Source of the DNA: Lautropia dentalis
Lineage (GTDB): Bacteria; Pseudomonadota; Gammaproteobacteria; Burkholderiales; Burkholderiaceae_E
Direction: 5' to 3'
Assembly (NCBI RefSeq): GCF_003892345.1
Contig: NZ_RRUE01000001.1
Location: 279,008 to 343,007, forward strand
DNA length: 64,000 nucleotides
The notes under the pieces are model-generated. The model was not told where the DNA came from, did not search any database, and was given only the letters and a program-made list of their open reading frames with translations. Within the stretch, counting starts at the first letter, position 1, and each line of letters starts with the position of its first letter. A program made the translations under genes and the position numbers. Positions 45,771 to 54,479 of the stretch are shown here, in pieces.

Positions 45771-46295
45771 ATGAAACCCTCGCAAGCCTCGGCAGGCTTC
45801 ACGCTGCAGGAAATGCTGGTGGTGATGGCCATCACCGGCATCGTGGCCGCCGCCGCCATTCCCAGCTTTCGGGACTTTGCCATTCAGCGTTCGATCAACG
45901 CCCAGATCACCGACCTGACCTCGGCCATGCGCCTGGCCCGCTCCGAAGCGATCAAGCGGGGGCGGGAGGTGTCGATGTGTCCGACTGCCGATCCGAACCG
46001 TGCCAAGCCGGGCTGCAACCGTTGGGGCTATGACTGGTCGACCGGTTACATCATCTTCGTCGGCAGCGTCAAAGGGAACGACCAGTACATCCGCATCCAG
46101 CAGGGCTATTCCAATGGCGGCACGATCAAGGCCGATGCCTGGGATGCCGTTCGTTTCCGCCCCAATGGCGTGCTGAAGGAGGGCGGGGCGCGCGTGTTCG
46201 AGTTCTACCCCAAACACGCGCAGAACGATCCTTCCCTCATGAAACTGAAGAAAAAGGTGTGCCTGAGTGACACGGGGGTGCTGGCGCAATGCTGA
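45771..46295 (+). CDS. fimT: Type IV minor pilin FimT/GspH-like
   Basis: 174 residues with a normal class III leader: nine residues to Gly9, then FTLQEMLVVMAITGIVAAAAIPS with Glu14 (E5 of the mature form). The rest has the GspH/FimT head, including Cys pairs at MCPTADPNRAKPGCN and near the C-terminus. FimT proteins are minor pilins; in some species they bind DNA during uptake. GGAG precedes the ATG. First gene of the operon; its end overlaps pilV (ATGCTGA). Confidence 0.9.
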   Translation: MKPSQASAGFTLQEMLVVMAITGIVAAAAIPSFRDFAIQRSINAQITDLTSAMRLARSEAIKRGREVSMCPTADPNRAKPGCNRWGYDWSTGYIIFVGSVKGNDQYIRIQQGYSNGGTIKADAWDAVRFRPNGVLKEGGARVFEFYPKHAQNDPSLMKLKKKVCLSDTGVLAQC

Positions 46296-46963
46296 GAACG
46301 GAACTGCGGGCACACCCGGAAGCGGGTGTATGGAACCATGAAAAATCAGGCGCACGCATGTCCCCGGAACCTGATGTACGGGTCGGTGCGGTATCTGGTG
46401 CAGCGGTATGTCCGAAATCAGGCGTACGTATGCGCCCGAAACAGTCCGGCTCCGGCCTGATCGAGGTGCTGGTGGCGGTGGTGGTGCTGTCGGTGGGGCT
46501 GCTGTCCATGCTGTGGGCGCAGACCAAATCGATGGGCTATCAGCGTACGGCCGAGTTCCGCAACATGGCGGCCCAGATTGCGACCGAATATGCCGACCGC
46601 ATGCGGGCCAATGTGGCAGGGGCCGACCATTACCTGTCCAGTTACAGGTATGACCCGACGCAGGGCTTTTCGCGCCCCAATTCCGGTGAGAAATGCCATA
46701 CCGCCACCGAGGTGTGCAGCGCCGCCGAAATGGCCGAGTCTGACCAGTACGACCTGCGCGTGATGGCGCGCAACAGCATGCCCGGTGGTGATGTGCTGGT
46801 GACCCGTGGCCAGAACAGCGGGTATGACATCTGGGTCGTGTGGATCCAGCCGAATGTGCCGGGTCTGGACGATCCTGCCCTGTCGTCGGCGGTTTTCTGC
46901 CCGGATGACCTGAAACGGGACAAACACAAGCCGCAATGTCTTCAGCTGGGGGTATCGCTGTGA
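46289..46963 (+). CDS. pilV: Type IV minor pilin PilV
   Basis: The pilin N-terminus is SGSG then LIEVLVAVVVLSVGLLSML, with Glu at the fifth position. The coupled start at 46289 (overlapping the fimT stop) gives a leader of 56 residues, very long; an internal ATG at 46430 would give the normal nine, but its ribosome site is poor. Downstream are the PilV-like segments QIATEYADRMRAN and a Cys pair. Forms the pilus-tip complex with PilW, PilX and PilY1. The stop overlaps pilW (TGATG). Confidence 0.88.
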   Translation: MLRTELRAHPEAGVWNHEKSGARMSPEPDVRVGAVSGAAVCPKSGVRMRPKQSGSGLIEVLVAVVVLSVGLLSMLWAQTKSMGYQRTAEFRNMAAQIATEYADRMRANVAGADHYLSSYRYDPTQGFSRPNSGEKCHTATEVCSAAEMAESDQYDLRVMARNSMPGGDVLVTRGQNSGYDIWVVWIQPNVPGLDDPALSSAVFCPDDLKRDKHKPQCLQLGVSL

Positions 46964-47997
46964 TGCAGAAACGAACCTGGATGGGGCAGGGCGAGCAGCC
47001 GATGGCCTGGCATCCGCCCCGGCGCCGCGCGCAGCAGGGGTTCTCGATGATCGAGATGCTGGTGGCCGTGGCCATCGGCCTGATGGTGACGGCCACCGTG
47101 CTGTACACCGTGAGTGGCTCGGGCATGTCGGGGCGCAAGCAGAACGTGCAGGCCTCCATTCATGATCAGGGGATGCTGGCACTGGTGCAGCTGGCCGACC
47201 ACCTGCGCATGGCCGGCTTCTGGATGCCGTCCTCGGAGGTGATGCCCGAAGACGTGTCCATGGACCACGAGACTTCGCTGTTCGGCTGCCGCGGCGACTT
47301 TACCGATCCGTCCGCCCCCTGGAGCGCGCTGGCCTGCAGCAATGTGAACAAGGATGCCAGCGACACGCTGGCGCTGCGCTTCGAAGTGGCCCGGGGTGGG
47401 CGCAACTGGGACTGCCTGGGCAGCGTGGTCATCAGCGAGGAGATGGACCAGGCCGAGGATGCCAGGGCTGCCGCCAAAAAAACGCAACGGGTCAGGCACG
47501 GAGAAAAGGTCTCCAACGAGATCAATGAACGCATCTACGTGAAGACGCAGGGTACGGCTTCGGGCAATCCGGGCCTGTTCTGCCGTTCGAACATTCCGCC
47601 CACGCCCCAGCCGAACAAGCCGCCCAAAACGGAACAGCTGCTGGCCGACAACGTGGACCAGCTGCGCATTTTCTACGGGGTATCGCCCATCAATGGTGAG
47701 GCCCAGTCGACCAACGTGGCCTTCGATGCTCCGGCGCTGGCGGGCCGTACCGAGAAGTATGTGTCGGCCACCGACCTGGTGAAGGCCTGCCAGCCGGGCC
47801 AGATGGCGGCCAATTCGTGGTGTGCGGTGGACTCGGTGCGTCTGTGCCTGGTCATGCGCAGTGACAACAACGTCAACGAAGAGGCCCGCACGCCCTATGT
47901 GGATTGCGATGGCAAGGTGCAGTACTCGAATGACCGCCGGCTGCGGCAGGCGTTCACGATGACCGTGGCCCTGCGCAACAAGGTGGCAACGCAATGA
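46963..47997 (+). CDS. pilW: Type IV minor pilin PilW
   Basis: 344 residues. Prepilin cleavage after Gly26 (RRRAQQG), then FSMIEMLVAVAIGLMVTATV with the Glu at position 5. The leader of 26 residues exceeds the usual 6-10. Downstream SLFGCRGDF and a C-terminal head with paired cysteines match PilW. The start overlaps the pilV stop and its own stop overlaps pilX (ATGA). Confidence 0.9.
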   Translation: MQKRTWMGQGEQPMAWHPPRRRAQQGFSMIEMLVAVAIGLMVTATVLYTVSGSGMSGRKQNVQASIHDQGMLALVQLADHLRMAGFWMPSSEVMPEDVSMDHETSLFGCRGDFTDPSAPWSALACSNVNKDASDTLALRFEVARGGRNWDCLGSVVISEEMDQAEDARAAAKKTQRVRHGEKVSNEINERIYVKTQGTASGNPGLFCRSNIPPTPQPNKPPKTEQLLADNVDQLRIFYGVSPINGEAQSTNVAFDAPALAGRTEKYVSATDLVKACQPGQMAANSWCAVDSVRLCLVMRSDNNVNEEARTPYVDCDGKVQYSNDRRLRQAFTMTVALRNKVATQ

Positions 47998-48656
47998 GGT
48001 CCAGCGTGAAGACACAGGGACGGAAGGACATGGCTGCACGGAAAACCGCCACGCCGGTTCACGCCGGCGTGACAGCGGCAGGGCAGGGGCCGCTGGGGGC
48101 GCCCAGGCGCAGCCAGCAGGGCCTGGTGATGATGATGACGCTGATCCTGCTGGTGGTGATGGCCCTGGGTACGGCAGTGGCCGTGCGCCTGTCGCTGACC
48201 ACCGACATGGTGGGCGCCAACCTGCGTGCGCGTACGCTGGCCTTCCAGGCGGCCGAGGCGGCACTGCGCTTCTGCGAACGGCAGGTCATCAACAATTTTG
48301 CCGGCACGCCAATGATCACGGCGCTCTCCTGGGACGAGTGGACCGACGAGAACCAGTGGAATGGCCCCGCGGGCCGCAGGCTGACGCCGCAGGAAATCAA
48401 CGTGCCGGCGCAGATCAAGACCATGCCGCAGTGCCTGTTCCGCTACCTGACGATCGACGACTGGCGCCAGATCGCCCCGCCCAAACCGGGTACGGTGACG
48501 GCCGAGTCGCGTGGTTTCGATTCCGACCGCTTCCGGTTCGTGCGCATCACGGTGCGTGGTTACAGCCCGGATTATGTGCCGGCAAACAGTGGTGATCCCC
48601 AGACGGCCAAGGGTTCGGAAGTCCGTCTGCAATCGATGGTGAGAGTGATCCAATGA
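47994..48656 (+). CDS. pilX: Type IV minor pilin PilX
   Basis: 220 residues. A hydrophobic segment LVMMMTLILLVVMALGTAVA follows SQQG at residue 43, and no Glu stands at position 5, as usual in PilX. The head shows LAFQAAEAALRFCE, the typical PilX start of the globular domain. Leader of 43 residues from the coupled start (ATGA overlap with pilW); Met13 would shorten it to 31. Its stop overlaps pilE by ATGA. Confidence 0.85.
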   Translation: MRSSVKTQGRKDMAARKTATPVHAGVTAAGQGPLGAPRRSQQGLVMMMTLILLVVMALGTAVAVRLSLTTDMVGANLRARTLAFQAAEAALRFCERQVINNFAGTPMITALSWDEWTDENQWNGPAGRRLTPQEINVPAQIKTMPQCLFRYLTIDDWRQIAPPKPGTVTAESRGFDSDRFRFVRITVRGYSPDYVPANSGDPQTAKGSEVRLQSMVRVIQ

Positions 48657-49309
48657 ACGTGTTTCAGACACAGGGGCGCAGCCTGCGCCAGCAGGATGGG
48701 GAAGTGACGCGGGCCGTGGCCTGTGGCCGGGCGCCATGCTCCGGCGCGGACATGCCTCACACCGGCATCTTTGGTCCGTTCGAGGTGGAGGCCGTGAACA
48801 GCGCAGAGGCGCCGGTGCGTGCCGAGCCCATGCCGGCCGGCCTGATCCACCACACGGTGGCGCGGGCAGGGCGCGGTGTGCGGCATGCCGGTTTCACGCT
48901 GATCGAACTGCTGATTGCCATTGCCATCGTGGGCATTCTGTCGGCCGTTGCCATTCCGTCGTACTTCACCTACATCCAGCGCGCCAACCGGGCCGATGCC
49001 AAGGCCGTGCTGATGGACGCCACGCAGTTCATGCAGCGTTTCTATTCGCTGCACAACGGCTACAACCGCCAGCGTGATGGCCAGACGCCGGTGGAACTGC
49101 CCGATTCGCTGAAAAAATCGCCTCGCAACGGAGCGGCGCTCTATCACATCAGCCTGAGTCATGTGGATGCCACCAGCTATACGCTGCAGGCCAGGCCGGT
49201 GGACAGGAACGACCCCTGCGGCACGCTGACACTCAACAGCACGGGGCAGCGCGGCATCACGGAGCGTCCGGCCAAGAGCGGCATGACGGCCGAGAGCTGC
49301 TGGCGCTAG
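48653..49309 (+). CDS. pilE: Type IV pilin PilE-like, with 80-residue leader
   Basis: Pilin signature HAG then FTLIELLIAIAIVGILSAVAIPSY, with Glu at position 5 and the YIQRANRADAK helix end, followed by a short head with one C-terminal disulfide (DPCGTL...ESCW). The start coupled to pilX at 48653 gives an 80-residue leader. GTG at 48878 would give a normal five-residue leader (MRHAG), but its ribosome site is weak. 218 residues as annotated, about 143 from the GTG. It is probably a minor subunit, not the major pilin, given its position. Confidence 0.85.
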   Translation: MNVFQTQGRSLRQQDGEVTRAVACGRAPCSGADMPHTGIFGPFEVEAVNSAEAPVRAEPMPAGLIHHTVARAGRGVRHAGFTLIELLIAIAIVGILSAVAIPSYFTYIQRANRADAKAVLMDATQFMQRFYSLHNGYNRQRDGQTPVELPDSLKKSPRNGAALYHISLSHVDATSYTLQARPVDRNDPCGTLTLNSTGQRGITERPAKSGMTAESCWR

Positions 49310-49520
49310 GACACAGGCTGCCGGCCCGCCGGGCCGTGCAGCCAGATGCAGCGCCGGCAGTGGCTGCCGGGGCAGGGGCGGTGGAACCGGGGCTCCACGG
49401 GAGCATCGGCCTGCCGCCCGGTGTGTATCCGGAAGGTTTTCTCATCAGGCCAGTCAGGCCGGTCCGTTTCGGGCAGGCCGGGCAGGGCCGGGAAAAACCG
49501 CCCGGAAGGGAGTTTCAGAG

Positions 49521-50012
49521 ATGAATCAGCAGGAATTGTCGCGCGGCCACTGGGCCGATGGTGCCTGGCGCAAGGCGCATGCCGGACTGGCCGGGGAGCC
49601 TCCCGGCACGTTTGCCACGGACGTGGACGGTGAGGACGCAGGGCTGTGGATGCACGGCCTTTCGTCGTTTGATGATGCGCCGGAACTGGACGTGCTGTGG
49701 GGGCTGGCCGGGCAGCTGGAGGCCAGTGCCGAAGAACGGGCCGCATGGCACGACCTGAGTGGCGCGGACGAGCCGGACTGGCACTTCCATCTGGGTTTCG
49801 ACGCACTGGACAGCTTTGCCGGCTTCGAGGGTTTCGACGATTCCGTGGATGGGCCTGATGGAGACGTCGTCTTCGGCCGGGACGAAACCGGGGCGCGTGC
49901 ATGGGGGAATTCCGGCCATCCATCACCATCGGTTCGGGGGCCGGGAGCAGATGTCCTTCGGCCTGCCGTGGAGAGCGACGACGCCAGAATCATCACCGTA
50001 CACGGGCACTGA
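49521..50012 (+). CDS. Hypothetical acidic protein between pilE and pilY1
   Basis: A 163-residue frame that I do not recognise. GGAAGGGAG lies ten bases before the ATG, a good ribosome site. The product is acidic, rich in Asp, Gly, Trp and Phe (WADGAW, LWMHGLSSFDD, HFHLGFDALDSFAGFEGFDD), with no signal peptide or membrane helix. Its place on the same strand in the pilus operon suggests a link to pilus function. It could be a non-coding open frame in GC-rich DNA. Confidence 0.5.
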   Translation: MNQQELSRGHWADGAWRKAHAGLAGEPPGTFATDVDGEDAGLWMHGLSSFDDAPELDVLWGLAGQLEASAEERAAWHDLSGADEPDWHFHLGFDALDSFAGFEGFDDSVDGPDGDVVFGRDETGARAWGNSGHPSPSVRGPGADVLRPAVESDDARIITVHGH

Positions 50013-50151
50013 ACACACGGAACACGAAAGGACAGGGGGCTTCGGACCAGGGCGCACTGCCGGCCGAAGTGTCCATGAACGAACAGTCACAGATCCGTGA
50101 ATGACCCGATACGGGTTCACGGACAACCAGACGAATACCGGGCATTGGGAT

Positions 50152-53100
50152 ATGAAGCACATTCAACAGAATGACGCAGGACAGCGGGTCGGGGGGCGGC
50201 CGGTGGTGCGCCGCGTTGCGCGGGCCGTGCAGGTGGCACTGGCACTGATGTCGTGTGCCGCAGCACCGGCCGTGCTGGCACAGGCCGCATCCGGTGGCGC
50301 CGCGAGTGGTTCGAAGCTGGCGCAGGAGTCACTGATCATCAAGCAGCTGCCGGTAGTGGAACCCAACCTGATGTTCACGCTGGATGACTCGGGGTCGATG
50401 GCGTTCAACTATCTGCCGGATACGGATCTGGAGAGCATCATCTTCGGATTCCACCCGGGGGAACCGAGCTTTTTTCCTGACCGCGAGCTGACCGACGATG
50501 ACTATAACAACAAATATGTCCGGGTCTATTCGGTGTACTACGCGCAGGGTCTGCTGGCCACCAACGACAATAACGTGCTGGCCGCGCGTCGCCGTTCGCC
50601 GCAGGTGAACACGCTGTATTACAACCCGGATGTGCAGTACAAACCCTGGGTGAACAAGGATGGTACGTCGATGGAGAACGCCAATCCGAAGGCGGTCATC
50701 TATCACATCGGCCATCCGCACAAGTCCATCCGTGACTGGCATACGCTGGACATCACCGGTACGCACAGCACGCTTGGTCAGGTCGACGGCGGCAAGGGCG
50801 TGCTCAAGAACATGAAGATCCCGGTATGTGTCGAGCCCACACTGGGAACCAACAGTAAAGGCAGGTACTGGAGCATTACGAGTAACTGGTATGCACAGGG
50901 CTGGTGCAAGCGTGATGACAGCATCACCGAAATTGCACCGGCCACCTATTACCTGAAGAAAGACCCAGCCTTCCAGCCGCCTGCCGACTGGAAGCAGGAC
51001 AGCGCCTCCAACTACCAGCGTGTGTCGATCAAGGACCACCAGAGCTTCGATCGGGCATTGGCCCGCGAAGACTGTGCGCTCAATGCCGCAAAAACGGGGC
51101 GCGTCTGCACACAGGCGCAGGAATACCAGAATTTTGCCAACTGGTTCCAGTATCACCGAACCCGCATGCATGTGGCCATTGCGGCCGTGGGCAATGCCTT
51201 CGTGAAAGCGCTGGGTGGTGATGTGCGTGTGGGCTATGGGGCCATCAACAACTCGGAAGGTAACGAGTTTTCGGGGCTGGTCGGCAAGGATATCGATGGC
51301 AAGAACATGCCCATCATCGAACGGGGCGTGCGCCGCTTCGAGGGCAAGGACCGGGAAGATTTTCTGGCCTGGCTGCTGTCGCGCGAGGGCAAGGGCCCCA
51401 CGCCGCTGATGCGTGCGATGAGTACGGTCAACAAATATTTCGAGCGGGATGACAATAATGGTCCCTGGGGCAACAACCCCGGGCATGCCCAAAGAGGGGA
51501 GTCCAACAGCGCCCATCTTGCCTGCCGCCGCTCGTACCACATCCTGATGACGGATGGACAGTACACGTTCTGGTATCCGGGTGTAACCGATGATGAGAAG
51601 AACAGACTGCAGACGGAAAAATATACGCTTGAATCCGATAACGTAGCGGGGGATGTCATTCGGGATGACCGCCCGCCCACGGACGGAAAGCCCCGTCCCT
51701 CCTATCAGTACCAGCCGGAAGCGCCGTTCCGCGGTACCGCCTCGGGCTCCCTGGCCGACTACGCCATGGATGCCTGGAAGAAGGACCTGCGCAAGGATCT
51801 TCTCAATATGGTGGAGCCCTACACCAGCACCAAGGATGGTTCGAACCCGTCGTTCTGGCAGAACGTTACCACCTACACGCTGGGCTTTGGTCTGAAGGGC
51901 ACGCTGGATCCGAACAAGGATCTGGAGGCCATCAAGGCCGGTACGAAGCAGTGGCCCGGAACAGTGAAGGCCGGTGATCCGACCGCCATCGACGACCTCT
52001 GGCATGCGGCCATCAACGGCCATGGCCGTTACGTGGATGTGCAGAACAGTGAAGGCTTCCTGAGCGAGATGGAGTCCATTCTTGCCGATATTGCCAACCG
52101 GACCGGTACGCAGTCGGGTGTGGATGTGGCGTCGCGCGCCCTGCAGGCCGACAACCAGAAGTTCGTGCCGTCATTCCAGACCAAGCTCCAGACGGGGGAA
52201 CTTTCTTCCTTTGCCGTGAACGCCAGCGGGGAGCAGGGCGCCCTGCAATGGAGTGTGTCACAGCACATCCCGCTGCCGAATGCGCGCGCCATGTTCGTGG
52301 GCGATGGAACCCGTGAGGGGGCGAGCTCCTTCTCATCGGCAGGCCTGGGACAGAATGCACTGACGGCACTGGCCGGCGGGGCAGGTGTCGACCTCAAGAA
52401 GGACGCAGCCAAGGGCAATGCGCTGATCGGCTTCCTGCGGGGCGAGCGGGATGCGTCCTCGAACACGTTCCGGACGGTAGCCAAGGGCCTGGGCCCCATC
52501 GTCAATTCCTCGCCCACCTACGTGGGGGCCGCCATCGACCGTGGCTATCGCTACCTGCCCACCAACCTGAAGGACAACGCCGGGGCGGGCAGCAGTTACC
52601 GCACCTATGTGGACCAGAAGCGCCGGCGGGCCTGTGCCGGCACCGAAAGCCGGGTGTGCGGGCAGACCATGGTGTTCGTGGGGGCCAACGAGGGCTTCCT
52701 GCATGGCTTCAATGCCAACCCGGACACGGCGAAGGACGGTGGCAAGGAGATCTTTGCCTATGCGCCCTTTGGCTCGCTGAAATGGCTGGGGGCGTCCACC
52801 CAGAAGGGCTATCACCCGCGGCTGCTGATGGATGGTCCGCTGATCGAGCGGGACGCCTTCTGGGACGGCCATTGGCACAACGTGGTGATCGGCACGACCG
52901 GCGCCGGCGTGAAATCGGTGTTTGCGCTGGATGTGACCGACACCCGCAGCACGGCCCTGAACGAGAAGGCGGTGCTGTGGGAGCTGAGCGAGGAAACGCT
53001 GGCCGCCAACACCAGTGCCGACACTTCGGGCAGCACCGATGCGCTGGGTCACGTTCTGGCCGAACCCGAAGTGGGTGTGCTGGCCGACGGCACCTGGGTG

Positions 53101-54309
53101 GCCGTGCTGGGTAACGGGTATGAAAGCAAGTCCAACCGCGCCCAGCTGCTGGTGGTGCGCCTGAAGGACGGTGTGGTGCTGCACCGGCTGGACACGGGTG
53201 TGGGCAGTGACAAGAATCCCAATGGGCTGGGTGGCGTGGCGCTGGCGCGTGATGGCAACCAGGTGATCACTGGCGCCTATGCGGGGGACCGGCTGGGCAA
53301 CCTGTGGAAGTTCGACATGGCCAGTGCCAACCGCAGTGACTGGCGGGTGGGCTATGGTGGCAAGCCGATGTTCACGACGCACGGTGCACGCCCGATCACG
53401 GCAGCACCCAACACCGTCACGCATCCGCTGGGCGGCATGATGGTGCTGTTCGGCACCGGCAAGCTGTTCGAGAAGGGCGACAACATTCTGCCCACGGATG
53501 GCAGCACGCTGCCGGTGGATGCCATCTATGGTGTGTGGGACCGCACCCGCGTCATTCAGGAACGGGTTGCCGGCACTACCGAACGGCTGGTCTGGGTGGA
53601 CGAGAACGAGCGGGCCGCCAACGGCAGCTGGTCGGTGTACAAGGCCGGCAGGCCGGTGACCGCAGCCCAGGTCCGGAAGCGCAAGGTGAATGTGCTGGTC
53701 GTGCAGGGGCGCCGTCTGGCCGTGATTCCCACCACGGACAAGGCCAACAGTGCGCTGGACTGGCAGACCGAGCGGGGCTGGCGCATCGACCTGCAGGGGA
53801 TGATTCCCATCGAGGGGCAGCGCAGCATTCTGGCCCCGCAGCTGCTGTCGGGGATGGCGCTGTTCGAGACGATGAGCCCGCTGGTGAACGAGTCGATTGC
53901 TGCCTGCCAGGCCACCATCAACACGCCGGGCTTCTCGCTGCTGGTGGATCCGCTGTCGGGCCGCATGAGCACGAAGTCGGTCATCGACACCAATAAAAAC
54001 CGGGTGATCGATGGCGACGACGAAAAGGTGGGCGGCTGGGCCGTGGAGAACTGGACGGGCCGCTCGGTGATCCTCTCGGAAAAACCGCAGGCGCCGTGCA
54101 CCACGAAGGACTGCAAGCCGGTACAGCCCAAGCTGGTCTGCCCGAAGAATTCCCTGGGCAGCAGCCTGCAGAACGTGGGTGAGGCGGAGAATGTCTGTGT
54201 GGGCATTCCGGCACCGACCCGCTGGTGGTGGCGCGAGCTGTCCATCCCCGACAACAGCTACAGTGCGGGGGCGGCCGTGACCAGCCCGCTGGAGGGCGGG
54301 GGGAACTGA
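50152..54309 (+). CDS. pilY1: PilY1-like type IV pilus tip protein, copy 1
   Basis: 1385 residues. A signal peptide (AVQVALALMSCAAAPAVLA) precedes a von Willebrand-like N-terminal part with MIDAS core FTLDDSGSMAFNY and RSYHILMTDGQYTFWYPG. The C-terminal seven-blade propeller starts near GPIVNSSPTYVGA and includes FVGANEGFLHGFN and a calcium loop DTNKNRVIDGDDEK near 1279. PilY1 sits at the pilus tip, promotes extension and adhesion, and can be calcium-dependent. It ends WWWRELSIPDNSYSAG. Start is chosen at 50152; ATG 50101 lacks a ribosome site. A paralogue follows. Confidence 0.92.
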   Translation: MKHIQQNDAGQRVGGRPVVRRVARAVQVALALMSCAAAPAVLAQAASGGAASGSKLAQESLIIKQLPVVEPNLMFTLDDSGSMAFNYLPDTDLESIIFGFHPGEPSFFPDRELTDDDYNNKYVRVYSVYYAQGLLATNDNNVLAARRRSPQVNTLYYNPDVQYKPWVNKDGTSMENANPKAVIYHIGHPHKSIRDWHTLDITGTHSTLGQVDGGKGVLKNMKIPVCVEPTLGTNSKGRYWSITSNWYAQGWCKRDDSITEIAPATYYLKKDPAFQPPADWKQDSASNYQRVSIKDHQSFDRALAREDCALNAAKTGRVCTQAQEYQNFANWFQYHRTRMHVAIAAVGNAFVKALGGDVRVGYGAINNSEGNEFSGLVGKDIDGKNMPIIERGVRRFEGKDREDFLAWLLSREGKGPTPLMRAMSTVNKYFERDDNNGPWGNNPGHAQRGESNSAHLACRRSYHILMTDGQYTFWYPGVTDDEKNRLQTEKYTLESDNVAGDVIRDDRPPTDGKPRPSYQYQPEAPFRGTASGSLADYAMDAWKKDLRKDLLNMVEPYTSTKDGSNPSFWQNVTTYTLGFGLKGTLDPNKDLEAIKAGTKQWPGTVKAGDPTAIDDLWHAAINGHGRYVDVQNSEGFLSEMESILADIANRTGTQSGVDVASRALQADNQKFVPSFQTKLQTGELSSFAVNASGEQGALQWSVSQHIPLPNARAMFVGDGTREGASSFSSAGLGQNALTALAGGAGVDLKKDAAKGNALIGFLRGERDASSNTFRTVAKGLGPIVNSSPTYVGAAIDRGYRYLPTNLKDNAGAGSSYRTYVDQKRRRACAGTESRVCGQTMVFVGANEGFLHGFNANPDTAKDGGKEIFAYAPFGSLKWLGASTQKGYHPRLLMDGPLIERDAFWDGHWHNVVIGTTGAGVKSVFALDVTDTRSTALNEKAVLWELSEETLAANTSADTSGSTDALGHVLAEPEVGVLADGTWVAVLGNGYESKSNRAQLLVVRLKDGVVLHRLDTGVGSDKNPNGLGGVALARDGNQVITGAYAGDRLGNLWKFDMASANRSDWRVGYGGKPMFTTHGARPITAAPNTVTHPLGGMMVLFGTGKLFEKGDNILPTDGSTLPVDAIYGVWDRTRVIQERVAGTTERLVWVDENERAANGSWSVYKAGRPVTAAQVRKRKVNVLVVQGRRLAVIPTTDKANSALDWQTERGWRIDLQGMIPIEGQRSILAPQLLSGMALFETMSPLVNESIAACQATINTPGFSLLVDPLSGRMSTKSVIDTNKNRVIDGDDEKVGGWAVENWTGRSVILSEKPQAPCTTKDCKPVQPKLVCPKNSLGSSLQNVGEAENVCVGIPAPTRWWWRELSIPDNSYSAGAAVTSPLEGGGN

Positions 54310-54479
54310 CCGGACAGGAAGCCGTTTGGCAACGCACCGCCTGCCGTTCGTCGAATCAGGGCGTGCAGCGGTCCGGTGTCGCTTGTGCGCCACGGCGGCC
54401 GGCGTGATAGTGCGGGCAGCAGCGAGGAGGCATGGGCCCGGGCGTGGGTTCGGGCATGTCTCCCTTCGGGAAGACGTTC

